From Flavobacterium sp. BFFFF1 (lineage in GTDB: Bacteria > Bacteroidota > Bacteroidia > Flavobacteriales > Flavobacteriaceae), in NCBI RefSeq assembly GCF_002256285.1, contig NZ_NKJE01000008.1, positions 62,001 through 126,000 of the forward strand: 64,000 nt of DNA, given 5' to 3'. Shown here one piece after another: positions 40,838 to 49,608 of the stretch (position 1 is its first letter; the number at the start of each line of letters is the position of its first letter). The position numbers and the translations under genes are program-made. The notes under the pieces are model-generated. The model made no database searches. It worked only from the letters and a program-made list of their open reading frames with translations, and had not been told where the DNA came from.

Positions 40838-41239
40838 ATGAAAACTTATATTAGATTCATGATGCTGTTGTTACTGATTGGTTCCGGAGCCATGATTTAT
40901 TGGTTTTCAATGTCGCAGGAGTTGCCGCAAAACGAACCGCCTTGCGGAGAACATTTCATCTGCGGCACACCAAGTTTACTTTTGGATTCGGTCGCCCAAA
41001 AAGGGAGGGCGTTATATAATTCAAATTGTTTAGCATGCCATAAACTGGATGCAAAAATGACCGGGCCGGCTCTAAGAGGTGTCGCTTCTGCTTATAAAAA
41101 AGCAAAATTAAACCTTTATCAGTACCTCCACGGCACGCGGAAGCACACGCTTTACAATGGTAAATTTAAAGACTCCTGTGCCGTTTTTCCACAACTCACC
41201 AAGCAGGAAATTTCTGCAATTGAAACATATATACAATGA
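40838..41239 (+). CDS. Membrane-anchored cytochrome c
   Basis: 133 residues from the ATG at 40838; the upstream in-frame part lies inside repeat element B. An N-terminal hydrophobic anchor (FMMLLLLIGSGAMIYWF) is followed by a periplasmic part. The haem motif is CLACH (near 64-68). The segment GPALRGVASAYKKAK is the usual spacer after it. The distal Met expected before the last helix is missing: the stretch reads FKDSCAVFPQLTKQE and no Met occurs after residue 75. Two further Cys residues (CGEHFIC) near the anchor could form a disulfide. It overlaps the second cytochrome gene by 4 bases. Confidence 0.85.
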   Translation: MKTYIRFMMLLLLIGSGAMIYWFSMSQELPQNEPPCGEHFICGTPSLLLDSVAQKGRALYNSNCLACHKLDAKMTGPALRGVASAYKKAKLNLYQYLHGTRKHTLYNGKFKDSCAVFPQLTKQEISAIETYIQ

Positions 41240-41616
41240 AAACAAGAATTTATTTAACACTAATTGTCGCGCTATGGTTTCTCGGCTGTAAACAGGAAAC
41301 GCCAAAAGACCATAGATCGTCCGAAACAGAAGAAACCCAAACACCGGTGCAGCTTGGCCGGGAACTATTCGAAGGCAAAGGCAATTGCTACTCCTGCCAT
41401 AAGCCGGATCAGAAAATCATCGGACCCAGCCTGCAGGAAATCGCCAAAATCTACAAAGCCCAAAATGGTGACATCGTAAATTTCCTGAAAGGGAATGGCG
41501 CGCCATTGGTAGATCCATCGCAATACGAAGTCATGAAAACCAATTTCGCCATTACGAAAAACATGACCGACGAAGAACTGCAGGCGCTCGAAGCTTACAT
41601 TTACAGTTTTAAGTAA
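41236..41616 (+). CDS. Lipoprotein cytochrome c
   Basis: 126 residues. LTLIVALWFLGC is a signal peptide with lipobox, so it is a lipid-anchored periplasmic protein. The haem motif is CYSCH (near 52-56). A candidate distal Met occurs in YEVMKTNFAITKNMTDEELQ. The final helix LQALEAYIYSFK is the normal class I C-terminal helix. It is translationally coupled (ATGA) to the preceding cytochrome; the pair probably passes electrons to an oxidase. Confidence 0.88.
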   Translation: MKTRIYLTLIVALWFLGCKQETPKDHRSSETEETQTPVQLGRELFEGKGNCYSCHKPDQKIIGPSLQEIAKIYKAQNGDIVNFLKGNGAPLVDPSQYEVMKTNFAITKNMTDEELQALEAYIYSFK

Positions 41617-41658
41617 CCTTTTACTTAACCCTTTTGAACGGGCACTCCTTTCCACCGC

Positions 41659-41742
41659 CTGGTTGGTTCCGTATTCCGGCTGGTCGGTTCCATGCGCCGG
41701 CTGGTTACTCTCTTACGCTGGCTGGTTAATTCCTTCCGTCCG
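41659..41742 (+). repeat. Four degenerate 21-bp tandem repeats
   Basis: Units start at 41659, 41680, 41701 and 41722, each beginning CTGGT. A typical unit is CTGGTCGGTTCCATGCGCCG plus G. The period is seven codons, but the frame has no start codon upstream and only a 26-codon frame from an internal ATG at 41695, so coding is unlikely. The rest of 41617-41853 holds the ogt promoter. Confidence 0.75.
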
Positions 41743-41819
41743 TTGAATATGGGTTTTCAAATGCCTCCATGAATCGACATTGGGAGTTTCATTCTTTATA
41801 AACTAAGAAAGCAGCGGCT

Positions 41820-41849
41820 TTGTAACGCTGCCGCTTATGCTTATCTTTA
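41820..41849 (+). promoter_or_regulatory. Promoter of the ogt-type gene
   Basis: TTG at 41820-41822 and TATCTTTA at 41842-41849 are separated by 19 bases. A GCAGCG/CGCTGC dyad surrounds the -33 side and could be an operator or a leader hairpin. Confidence 0.6.
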
Positions 41850-41853
41850 CAAA

Positions 41854-42327
41854 ATGAAAACCGCCTACATCCAAACGCCCTTAGGTACCGCTGAAATTTC
41901 AGGCGATGAAAATGGCATTGCGATGATTTCCATACGGAATTCCGAAACAGAAATTTCTGAAAATATTCCGGAAACGCTCCGGGAAGCAGTAGACCAGCTC
42001 CGGGATTATTTCGCAGGGAAACGAACAGATTTTACATTTAAACTGAATCCTTCGGGAACGGATTTCCAGCAAAAAGTCTGGCAGGAACTGCTTAAAATCC
42101 CTTATGGCAAGACCGTTTCCTATATGGATATCACCAAAAAACTGGGGGATGTCAAAGCCATCCGCGCCGTAGCTTCGGCCAATGGCAAAAACCCGCTTTG
42201 GATCGTAGTCCCGTGTCATCGCGTCATTGGCACCGATGGTTCTCTCACAGGTTATGCCGGCGGTTTATGGCGCAAAAAATGGCTGTTGGAACACGAATCG
42301 CCGACCGCACAACAAAGCCTTTTTTAA
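41854..42327 (+). CDS. ogt: Methylated-DNA-protein cysteine methyltransferase
   Basis: 157 residues. It removes methyl groups from O6-methylguanine by transfer to its own cysteine. The acceptor Cys is in IVVPCHRVIGTDGSL (near 126), preceded by FQQKVWQELLKIPYGKTVSY (the DNA-binding helix segment) and RAVASANGKNPLW. The short N-terminal domain fits the Ogt/Adat type and not the Ada fusion. It is monocistronic with a good promoter. Confidence 0.93.
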   Translation: MKTAYIQTPLGTAEISGDENGIAMISIRNSETEISENIPETLREAVDQLRDYFAGKRTDFTFKLNPSGTDFQQKVWQELLKIPYGKTVSYMDITKKLGDVKAIRAVASANGKNPLWIVVPCHRVIGTDGSLTGYAGGLWRKKWLLEHESPTAQQSLF

Positions 42328-42390
42328 TCTTAAGGAATTACGCACAAATAAATTGTGTAAATTAGTCCGTACAACTTCTAAAACGGCACT

Positions 42391-43545
42391 ATGAAATTCC
42401 TTAAAAAATTCCTCAAATGGTTCACCATCATCATCGTTTCCATCGTGATCCTTTTATATGTGACAGGATACGGATACCTCATTACCGCTGTACGTACAGT
42501 ATATTTCCACGGCCATGTGACCGCCTTCCTGGACGATTACTACTATTTTGAAAACAGGACAATTCCTAAGGGCAATCCGCAACCCTGGGCCGAGTCAACA
42601 GACTACAACAAAATCAGCCTGACGGAGTCGCTTGAAAAACAAAACAAGGAACTCGGCACGATTGCGTTTTTGGTCATCAAGAATGACAGTGTTTTCAGCG
42701 AAACCTATTATGACGATTATAACAAAGATTCCAAATCCAACTCTTTCTCGATGGCGAAAAGTGTGGTCTCTGCCTGTCTCGGAAAAGCGATCATGGAAGG
42801 GAAAATCAAAAGCCTCGACCAAAAGGTGTCCGATTTTTTTCCGGAATTCAAGTTGGGTACTGCGGTAAAGATGACCGTGGGGGACCTCTCGTCAATGGCT
42901 TCCGGACTGAATTGGGATGAATCCTATTACAGTCCGTTTTCCATCACCACACGCGCGTATTTCGACGACGATTTAAATAAGGTCGTGCTGGGATTAAAGG
43001 GCGTTGACGAACCAGGAAAATCATATAAATATTTAAGCGGAAACACCCAATTGTTGGCGATGTGTATTGAAAAGGCCGCGGGGAAAAGTCTCGCCGATTA
43101 TGTATCGGAAAGTTTCTGGAAGCCGATGGGCGCCGACAATGAAGCTCTTTGGCAAACCGACCATAAGGACGGCATGGTGAAGGCGTATTGTTGTTTTGCG
43201 TCGAACGCCCGCGATTTTGCCCGATTTGGAAAGCTGTATAAACAATTTGGGAAGTGGAATGGGAAGCAAATCCTCGACAGTGCTTTCATTGCAAAATCAG
43301 TAACACCGCGGTTTAAGGATGCGCCACATTATGGTTATGGCTGGTGGCTTTTTGACTATAAAGGCAGGCACGGTTTTTACATGCGGGGTCATTTGGGCCA
43401 GTACGTAATTGTCATTCCAAAAGACGACGTAATCATTGTACGGCTGGGCAAAAGCCATATTCATAGTACTACGGGAAGTCCGCACAGCGACGATTTTTTT
43501 GTATATTTGGATCAGGCCTATGCGATGTTAGCCAAAAGAAAATAA
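42391..43545 (+). CDS. Membrane-anchored serine hydrolase (beta-lactamase class C fold)
   Basis: 384 residues. An N-terminal membrane helix (FTIIIVSIVILLYVTGYGYL) anchors the protein with the catalytic domain outside. The catalytic SxxK motif is FSMAKSVVSACLG (near 121), the second motif lies in YKYLSGNTQLL (near 213), and the third in HGFYMRGHLGQYV (near 331). The family includes esterases, peptidases and penicillin-recognising enzymes; the substrate is unknown. It lies 26 bases upstream of the exonuclease gene on the same strand. Confidence 0.88.
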   Translation: MKFLKKFLKWFTIIIVSIVILLYVTGYGYLITAVRTVYFHGHVTAFLDDYYYFENRTIPKGNPQPWAESTDYNKISLTESLEKQNKELGTIAFLVIKNDSVFSETYYDDYNKDSKSNSFSMAKSVVSACLGKAIMEGKIKSLDQKVSDFFPEFKLGTAVKMTVGDLSSMASGLNWDESYYSPFSITTRAYFDDDLNKVVLGLKGVDEPGKSYKYLSGNTQLLAMCIEKAAGKSLADYVSESFWKPMGADNEALWQTDHKDGMVKAYCCFASNARDFARFGKLYKQFGKWNGKQILDSAFIAKSVTPRFKDAPHYGYGWWLFDYKGRHGFYMRGHLGQYVIVIPKDDVIIVRLGKSHIHSTTGSPHSDDFFVYLDQAYAMLAKRK

Positions 43546-43571
43546 ACGCCAATTAAAATAAATTACACGCC

Positions 43572-44285
43572 ATGATCGAAAAAATCCAACTGCCGAACAT
43601 CCTGTTCCTCGACATTGAAACCGTTCCCTGTGAGGAACATTACCAACAACTTGATGACGACTGGAAACTGCTGTGGGAACAGAAAACGCAATACCAGCGC
43701 CGTGATGAATATACACCCGAAGATTTTTATGACCGGGCGGGAATCTGGGCTGAGTTTGGGAAAATTGTTTGTATTTCTGCCGGATATTTTACGCTGAAAG
43801 GTGACATCCGCCACTTCCGGGTGACTTCTTTTTTTGGCAATGAAGTGCAACTTCTAAAAGACTTCAACAACCTGCTGAACAACCATTTCAACCAGGCACA
43901 GCATGTGTTGTGCGGACACAATGCAAAGGAGTTTGACATTCCGTTCCTGGCAAGACGGATGATTATCAACGGAATACAGATTCCATCAAAATTGAATCTG
44001 TTTGGGAAAAAGCCATGGGAAATTCCGCATCTCGATACGCTTGAATTGTGGAAATTTGGCGATTACAAACACTTTACGTCTTTAAAACTACTCACTAAAG
44101 TACTCGGAATACCCTCACCGAAAGGCGATATCGACGGCAGCCAGGTAGGCCATGTGTATTATGTCGAAAAAGACATTGACCGCATCGTCACCTATTGCGA
44201 AAAGGACGTCATTGCAGTTGCGCAGGTATTCCTAAAACTACGCCGCGAAGAATTATTGGTTGATGATGAGATTATACATGTTTAG
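43572..44285 (+). CDS. 3'-5' exonuclease, DnaQ/PolB-proofreading-like
   Basis: 237 residues, RNase H-like DEDD fold. Exo I is NILFLDIETVP (Asp and Glu near 15-17). Exo II lies in LCGHNAKEFDIPFLARRM (Asp near 121). Exo III is IVTYCEKDVIAVAQVFLKL (Asp near 216). The pattern matches the predicted PolB-related 3'-5' exonucleases found as stand-alone proteins. It should act on DNA or RNA ends in the cytoplasm; no partner is adjacent. Confidence 0.9.
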   Translation: MIEKIQLPNILFLDIETVPCEEHYQQLDDDWKLLWEQKTQYQRRDEYTPEDFYDRAGIWAEFGKIVCISAGYFTLKGDIRHFRVTSFFGNEVQLLKDFNNLLNNHFNQAQHVLCGHNAKEFDIPFLARRMIINGIQIPSKLNLFGKKPWEIPHLDTLELWKFGDYKHFTSLKLLTKVLGIPSPKGDIDGSQVGHVYYVEKDIDRIVTYCEKDVIAVAQVFLKLRREELLVDDEIIHV

Positions 44286-44296
44286 ACAGAATAAAA

Positions 44297-44359
44297 AAGA
44301 GACAAGAGTCAGGATTATCTAAACGAACCTCCTGCTTCTTGTCTCTTGCTTCTTGATTC
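44297..44359 (+). repeat. Inverted heptad arrays between two convergent genes (locus 4)
   Basis: Left: AAGAGAC, AAGAGTC, AGGATTA (44297-44317). Right: CTGCTTC, TTGTCTC, TTGCTTC, TTGATTC (44332-44359). They pair around about 14 bases. The hairpin lies between the exonuclease and protease stops and could act as a terminator for either, although no T run is present. Confidence 0.75.
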
Positions 44360-44368
44360 CGGGGTTCC

Positions 44369-47284
44369 CTACCTACTCAAAACCACTTTTTTCGATGTCT
44401 TAATATGCTCATTTTCGATGGAAAGCACGTACATCCCATCCTGTAACTGGCCGATATTCATCGACTCCGTAGTTAATGACGTTTGTTTGGAGAATATCTT
44501 TCGTCCACGAAGGTCATAAAGCGTAATTGTAGTATCTTCAGCATTGTCCGGAAGATTGACATTTAAGATGCCCGTAGTTGGATTTGGATACACGGATACA
44601 TTGTCCGCCATCTGGTTTTCAACCGAAAGATTGGCTGAAACGACGTTGCAAAAATTCAGGCTGAAGCTGTTGATTGTCCCGCCATCTCCATTGTATGCAT
44701 CGACCACATAGAGCGTCCAGACACCGTCGGCCGGCATGTTGTTGAAGCTGCTCAGGGCATCAAGTGGCTTTACCGTTCCCGAAATGCCAGGATTAGCGCC
44801 ACAGGTATAATTTATACCCGCATCACTGATTGTCGCCACAATGTTGTCGTTGTCTCCGCATGGTTCTTCAAATATCCTGATAAACGGGTTACCCAGTGCA
44901 TCAGGCCCTTCAAGATATACCGTAAAATCTTCTATGTAGGTATGCGTGATGTCGATATTGGCCGTCAGGTTTCCGACGGTCATTCCGCCGGTGACTGTTA
45001 CAGGAACCGATCCGACAGCGTTGGCCGTGTTGGCAATTGATGCGTCTGAAAAATCGGTTGCTGCGAATACCAGGTTGCAATTCTGCGATCCTGTATCAAA
45101 CCGGTTCACTGTATTGGAGACCGCCTGTCCACAAACATTAACCGGAAGCACCCTCCAATAGTATTTGGTAGATTGGCTTAACCCAGTAACCGCATATTCC
45201 GTTTGCAGCGTCTCCTGATCCACCACTAACGCAGTAAACGTGGGTGTAGTAGAAACTTGTAAACGGTAACTTTGCGCATTGACACCTGGCTCCCAATCCA
45301 GATTAAGCGCTGTCGCAAGACCCTGTTGCATATTGGCTGGGCTGACCAATGTGAGATTTTCATAATTGTTTGTGTAAATTTTCAGGTTTACATTCTGGAT
45401 TTCAGATTCTGAACTGTTTTGTCCTTTAAATCCAATGATATAATCACCTGGAGCAAGGCTTTGAAGATTTGAAAGTGTCATTGTCACAGGATCCGGCAGG
45501 GTCAGTGACTGTTCGCTGAAAGTAGCCACCACTCCGGGCGGCAGGTTTACTGCGGAAAAAGACGTAGGGTCAAAGGAGCTGGTAATGTAATTGAACGTAT
45601 AAGACGCGGTTCCGGTGCTGCATACCACCTGGTCAGGAGAAGCCGGCGTTAAAGCGAACTCCGAATCAGACCCAGTTACAACAAGGGAAAAATCCTGCCA
45701 CCCTCCCGAGAGTATACCCTTGTGTGTCACCGTGATGGTGTACGATCCTGAGGCATTGGGGATATCGATCCTTTCAACATTGTCCACATTATTATCAGAA
45801 TTGTTTGTTGCAACCAAATTGGCATTTGCCCTTAAGCGCCATGGGTAAAAAGTAGTTGCGTTTTTAGTAATACGGATATCAAGGTCGTTTACAAGGGCCG
45901 GCGTGGCATCGTTTGCGATTCCGCTGGCAACTTCGCCAGGAACATCGGTCCATGCAATCGTAGCAGACAGCGGCGTGACGCCATCAGAATTTACCGTGAT
46001 GCTGTATGTTTGCCCCTGAACAAGATGTTCTTCAGAGATAATCGAGCCAATACCATTATTCGTAATCGCTTCCGCAGCTTTCTTAGCGTTTAATAATCCC
46101 CAGCCAAAGACTGCATCAGGTCCAGCTAGTCCCGCATCGTCTGCTGTGTGGCAGGCCACCGCTTTCAACGTGGCTGCTTTCATGAAATTCTGATTGGTAT
46201 TTTTGTAATGTTGTTGCAGCAACAAGAGCGTTCCCATTACGTTGGGTGAAGCCATCGAAGTTCCCGAAATGGAGCCGTAATCAGTGTCACTTGACTGGAA
46301 GGTGGAATATAAGTTTGTACCATTTCCGGTAATATCCGGCTTGATGCGCAAATCATCGGCTGGTCCCTGACTGCTGCTGCTATTAATCGAAACACCAATC
46401 AAATCGCCCTGTGCAGAAATATTAGCATCCTGGCAATTCGCTACAACAAGATTATTCTTAGACACCTTATTTCCTGTCAGCTTATCAAAACCCGGCGTAG
46501 ATGCGCCCGCATTAGGATCTCCGCCATTATTTCCTGCCGAAGCAACCATGAGATAATAGGGAGCATTATAGGCGATTTCATCCCAGGTGCGCGCGTCGTC
46601 GTCATAAGATCCAACATAAAAGTCAGGCACTGATGTCGACGGTACGCCGTAGGAATGGTTGGAGAGCAACATTCCCATTTGTACTTCTGACAAGGCCTCA
46701 CCGGTGTCATTGGTCCAATTAAACGTACGGGCATTGGCCATAGGTGCCATTCCTTTTGCAGCGGGATCAACTCCAGCCGCAATTACCGTCCCGGTTACAT
46801 GGGTAGCATGGAAATTGTTTCCGTCGGGTCCTGCGGTGGCATCTACTACTGCAACCCTACCGCCAAATTCCTGATGGGAAGCCCGGACTTTTCCTCCGTC
46901 CCAAACCCTCGCTGTCATTCCCTGTCCTTTTAGGTTGTAGCTAAACTGAAGGATATTGGCCCGGGTTGAAATGGCAGCGTTGATATTTGAAGTAGAATAA
47001 TAAATGGGAAAACCAAGCGGAGACACTTTCACCAATTCTTCCTGCGAGCCATCCTTTCCTGTACGGAATTCGGGCCAGCCATTAATCCTGGCAAGTTGCA
47101 AGGCCTTTTGCTTTTCTATTTCAGATTTTCTTGTGTATTGTTGCTCGAGCGCTTTAAGCTTAACCAAGTCATAATGTTTCACGATTTCGTTAATTTCCTT
47201 GGCATTCTGGGCAAATCCTTTTGCTCCAAAAAAGAATATTGAAGCCAACATGAAAAAGCCTAATTTGTAAGTTGCAGTATTCAA
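44369..47284 (-). CDS. Secreted subtilisin-like serine protease with FnIII, P-domain and type IX secretion signal
   Basis: 971 residues. A signal peptide (to near residue 25) is followed by the S8 peptidase domain. Its catalytic triad is Asp in ARVWDGGKVRASHQEF (near 130), His in NNFHATHVTGTVIAAG (near 161) and Ser in GSISGTSMASPNVMGT (near 345). A beta-rich region leads to a fibronectin type III module (LNLDWEPGVNAQSYRLQVST, near 655-735) and a proprotein-convertase P-domain (IDITHTYIEDFTVYLEGPDA to GTINSFSLNFC, near 745-880). The C-terminal 75 residues (VSVYPNPTTGILNVNLPD to SKKVVLSR) are a type A sorting domain for the type IX system, so the enzyme is exported to the surface or medium. Confidence 0.95.
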   Translation of the reverse strand: MNTATYKLGFFMLASIFFFGAKGFAQNAKEINEIVKHYDLVKLKALEQQYTRKSEIEKQKALQLARINGWPEFRTGKDGSQEELVKVSPLGFPIYYSTSNINAAISTRANILQFSYNLKGQGMTARVWDGGKVRASHQEFGGRVAVVDATAGPDGNNFHATHVTGTVIAAGVDPAAKGMAPMANARTFNWTNDTGEALSEVQMGMLLSNHSYGVPSTSVPDFYVGSYDDDARTWDEIAYNAPYYLMVASAGNNGGDPNAGASTPGFDKLTGNKVSKNNLVVANCQDANISAQGDLIGVSINSSSSQGPADDLRIKPDITGNGTNLYSTFQSSDTDYGSISGTSMASPNVMGTLLLLQQHYKNTNQNFMKAATLKAVACHTADDAGLAGPDAVFGWGLLNAKKAAEAITNNGIGSIISEEHLVQGQTYSITVNSDGVTPLSATIAWTDVPGEVASGIANDATPALVNDLDIRITKNATTFYPWRLRANANLVATNNSDNNVDNVERIDIPNASGSYTITVTHKGILSGGWQDFSLVVTGSDSEFALTPASPDQVVCSTGTASYTFNYITSSFDPTSFSAVNLPPGVVATFSEQSLTLPDPVTMTLSNLQSLAPGDYIIGFKGQNSSESEIQNVNLKIYTNNYENLTLVSPANMQQGLATALNLDWEPGVNAQSYRLQVSTTPTFTALVVDQETLQTEYAVTGLSQSTKYYWRVLPVNVCGQAVSNTVNRFDTGSQNCNLVFAATDFSDASIANTANAVGSVPVTVTGGMTVGNLTANIDITHTYIEDFTVYLEGPDALGNPFIRIFEEPCGDNDNIVATISDAGINYTCGANPGISGTVKPLDALSSFNNMPADGVWTLYVVDAYNGDGGTINSFSLNFCNVVSANLSVENQMADNVSVYPNPTTGILNVNLPDNAEDTTITLYDLRGRKIFSKQTSLTTESMNIGQLQDGMYVLSIENEHIKTSKKVVLSR

Positions 47285-47423
47285 AATATTATTTGTTATT
47301 TAAGAAAAAGTTCGCCAAATATATGCATTTGAGGGCTAAGATGTTAAGCTCCTTCTAAATTTTACGTTTTAAATCTTAATCTGGTTTCTGTGCTCACAAG
47401 ATTGTTTTTAGTATTTTTATCCA

Positions 47424-49115
47424 ATGGATCAAAAACCCTTGCTTACCATACAGGACCTCGAAATCTCTTTCCGCGGTAAAGACGGATGGCAACCTGTTAT
47501 CCATCATATTTCCTACTCACTTTTTGAAAATGAAATCCTGGGGATTGTCGGCGAATCGGGATCAGGAAAATCCGTTTCTTCACTCGCCATCATGGGCTTG
47601 CTTCCTAAAGAGATTTCAAAACTCTCATCTGGTTGCGCTCTTTTTGATGGAAAGGATGTTTCAAAACTGAATCAAAAAGAACTGCAGTTGCTTAGAGGCA
47701 ATGAAGTCTCAATGATTTTTCAGGAACCCATGAGTTCGCTCAACCCCTCTTTGCGGTGCGGTTTTCAGGTACAGGAAATATTATTACGGCATACGTCACT
47801 GTCAAAAAAACAGGCATATGCGGAGGTGATTTCGTTATTTGAAAAAGTAAAACTTCCAGATCCGGAGGCGCTTTATGAAAAATATCCCCACCAGATTTCC
47901 GGAGGACAAAAGCAACGCGTCATGATCGCTATGGCCATCGCCTGTAAGCCGAAGCTTCTCATAGCAGATGAGCCCACCACTGCGCTCGACGTTACCGTCC
48001 AAAAAGAAATTATCCAACTCCTTAAGGAAATCCAGAAAGAAACCGGCATGAGTATCATTTTTATTTCGCATGACTTATCGCTGGTCTCCGAAATCGCTAA
48101 CCGCGTTTTGGTGATGTATAAAGGTGAGATTGTGGAACAGGGTGCCATCAACAGTGTTTTTCACAAGCCGCAACACGTTTACACCAAAGCGCTTATCAGT
48201 TCGCGGCCGTCACTTGACGTAAGGCTAAAACGGTTGCCAACGATCAAGGATTATCTGGAAAATACGGTACCAACAGCCATCGTGTCTGCGGCTGACCGAG
48301 CGGAAAGTCAGGAGAAGTTATATGCAAGTCTCCCTTTGCTCGAAGCCATGAATGTGGAAAAAGAATATTTTTCATCGGTTGGGTTGTTGGGCAAAAAGCA
48401 TGGGTTTAAGGCGGTAAACGATGTCAGTTTTAAGTTGTACGAAGGAGAAACGCTTGGGCTTGTCGGTGAATCGGGATGCGGAAAATCCACACTTGGCAAT
48501 GCCATTCTGCAATTGGACAAAGCGACTTCCGGGCAGATTTTTTATCGTGGGACAGACATTACAAAACTCACCCCTTCCCAAACCAAGAAACTGCGACGGG
48601 AAGTCCAGATTATTTTCCAGGATCCCTATTCCTCACTAAATCCAAGAATACCTGTGGGTAGGGCGATTATGGAACCCATGCAGGTACACGGCTTGTATAA
48701 AAATGACCAAGAGCGCAAAGCAAAAACGATTGAAATCCTGGAACGAGTCGGTTTAAATGAAAGCCATTTCGTCCGTTATCCACATGAATTTTCAGGTGGC
48801 CAAAGGCAGCGGATCGGAATCGCAAGAACGATTGCTCTGCATCCAAAATTAATCGTCTGTGATGAATCTGTATCGGCATTAGACATTTCAGTGCAGGCAC
48901 AGGTCCTGAATTTACTGAATGAACTCAAGGAGAATTTTGGCTTTACGTATATTTTTATTTCACATGATTTGGCCGTCGTTAAATATATGAGCGATCAGGT
49001 CATGGTGATGAATAAAGGGAAGATGGAGGAAATCGCGGATGCCGATACATTGTATGCCCATCCAAAAAAAGAATATACTAAGAAACTTATTGATGCTATC
49101 CCGAAAGGAAATTAA
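47424..49115 (+). CDS. ABC transporter ATP-binding protein with two ATPase domains (oligopeptide type)
   Basis: 563 residues carrying two complete nucleotide-binding domains. The first has Walker A GESGSGKSVS, signature SGGQKQRVM and Walker B LLIADEPTTALD. The second has Walker A GESGCGKSTL, signature SGGQRQRIG and Walker B LIVCDESVSALD, where the usual Pro after Glu is Ser. This is the fused DppD/DppF (YejF-like) form that energises peptide uptake. No permease or binding-protein gene lies within the window, so its membrane partner is elsewhere. It is divergent from the secreted protease, whose products are peptides; a functional link is attractive but unproven. Confidence 0.93.
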   Translation: MDQKPLLTIQDLEISFRGKDGWQPVIHHISYSLFENEILGIVGESGSGKSVSSLAIMGLLPKEISKLSSGCALFDGKDVSKLNQKELQLLRGNEVSMIFQEPMSSLNPSLRCGFQVQEILLRHTSLSKKQAYAEVISLFEKVKLPDPEALYEKYPHQISGGQKQRVMIAMAIACKPKLLIADEPTTALDVTVQKEIIQLLKEIQKETGMSIIFISHDLSLVSEIANRVLVMYKGEIVEQGAINSVFHKPQHVYTKALISSRPSLDVRLKRLPTIKDYLENTVPTAIVSAADRAESQEKLYASLPLLEAMNVEKEYFSSVGLLGKKHGFKAVNDVSFKLYEGETLGLVGESGCGKSTLGNAILQLDKATSGQIFYRGTDITKLTPSQTKKLRREVQIIFQDPYSSLNPRIPVGRAIMEPMQVHGLYKNDQERKAKTIEILERVGLNESHFVRYPHEFSGGQRQRIGIARTIALHPKLIVCDESVSALDISVQAQVLNLLNELKENFGFTYIFISHDLAVVKYMSDQVMVMNKGKMEEIADADTLYAHPKKEYTKKLIDAIPKGN

Positions 49116-49129
49116 AAAAACGAAGCGTT

Positions 49130-49579
49130 ATGGGCGATATTTTTAATCCTGACGACAACAATAACATCCTCCAGAGACTTGAAAAATTATCCTCGACAAC
49201 GCAGCCGTTGTGGGGAAAGATGAACGCGTCACAAATGCTACTGCACTGCCAGAAGCCGATGGATGTCGCGACCGGAAAATTAAACCTGAAACACGGGCTT
49301 ATCGGATGGTTGTTTGGCAAAATGGCGAAAAAAAGTTTCCTGAAAAAACAGGGTTTTGGGAAGAACTCGCCGACCGCGCCACAATTTAAGATTGTAGAAA
49401 CGCCGGACTTTGATCAGGAAAAAATAACGCTGGTGCAGGAGGTGAAGGCATTTGGTGAAAAAGGACCGGCGATCATCGTAAATAAAACGCATCCGTTTTT
49501 CGGGTTTATGAGTGACGAGGAGTGGGGGTCGTTACAATACCTCCATCTTGACCACCATTTGAAACAATTTGGCTTATAA
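49130..49579 (+). CDS. DUF1569-like (DinB-superfamily) protein
   Basis: 149 residues, helical. Three His-containing segments sit where the DinB four-helix fold binds metal: ASQMLLHCQKPMD (near 37), NKTHPFFGFMSDEEW (near 121) and YLHLDHHLKQFGL (near 140). These match the DUF1569 pattern. Cytoplasmic; function unknown. It starts 14 bases after the ABC protein and is followed by a terminator, so the two form a transcript. Confidence 0.75.
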   Translation: MGDIFNPDDNNNILQRLEKLSSTTQPLWGKMNASQMLLHCQKPMDVATGKLNLKHGLIGWLFGKMAKKSFLKKQGFGKNSPTAPQFKIVETPDFDQEKITLVQEVKAFGEKGPAIIVNKTHPFFGFMSDEEWGSLQYLHLDHHLKQFGL

Positions 49580-49582
49580 AAA

Positions 49583-49606
49583 AAGCCTGCAAAAACAGGC
49601 TTGGAT
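49583..49606. terminator. Terminator between the DUF1569 gene and scoB
   Basis: AAGCCTG and CAGGCTT pair across CAAAAA, followed by GGATTTTT on the plus strand and preceded by A residues, so it can work on both strands. Confidence 0.8.
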
Positions 49607-49608
49607 TT

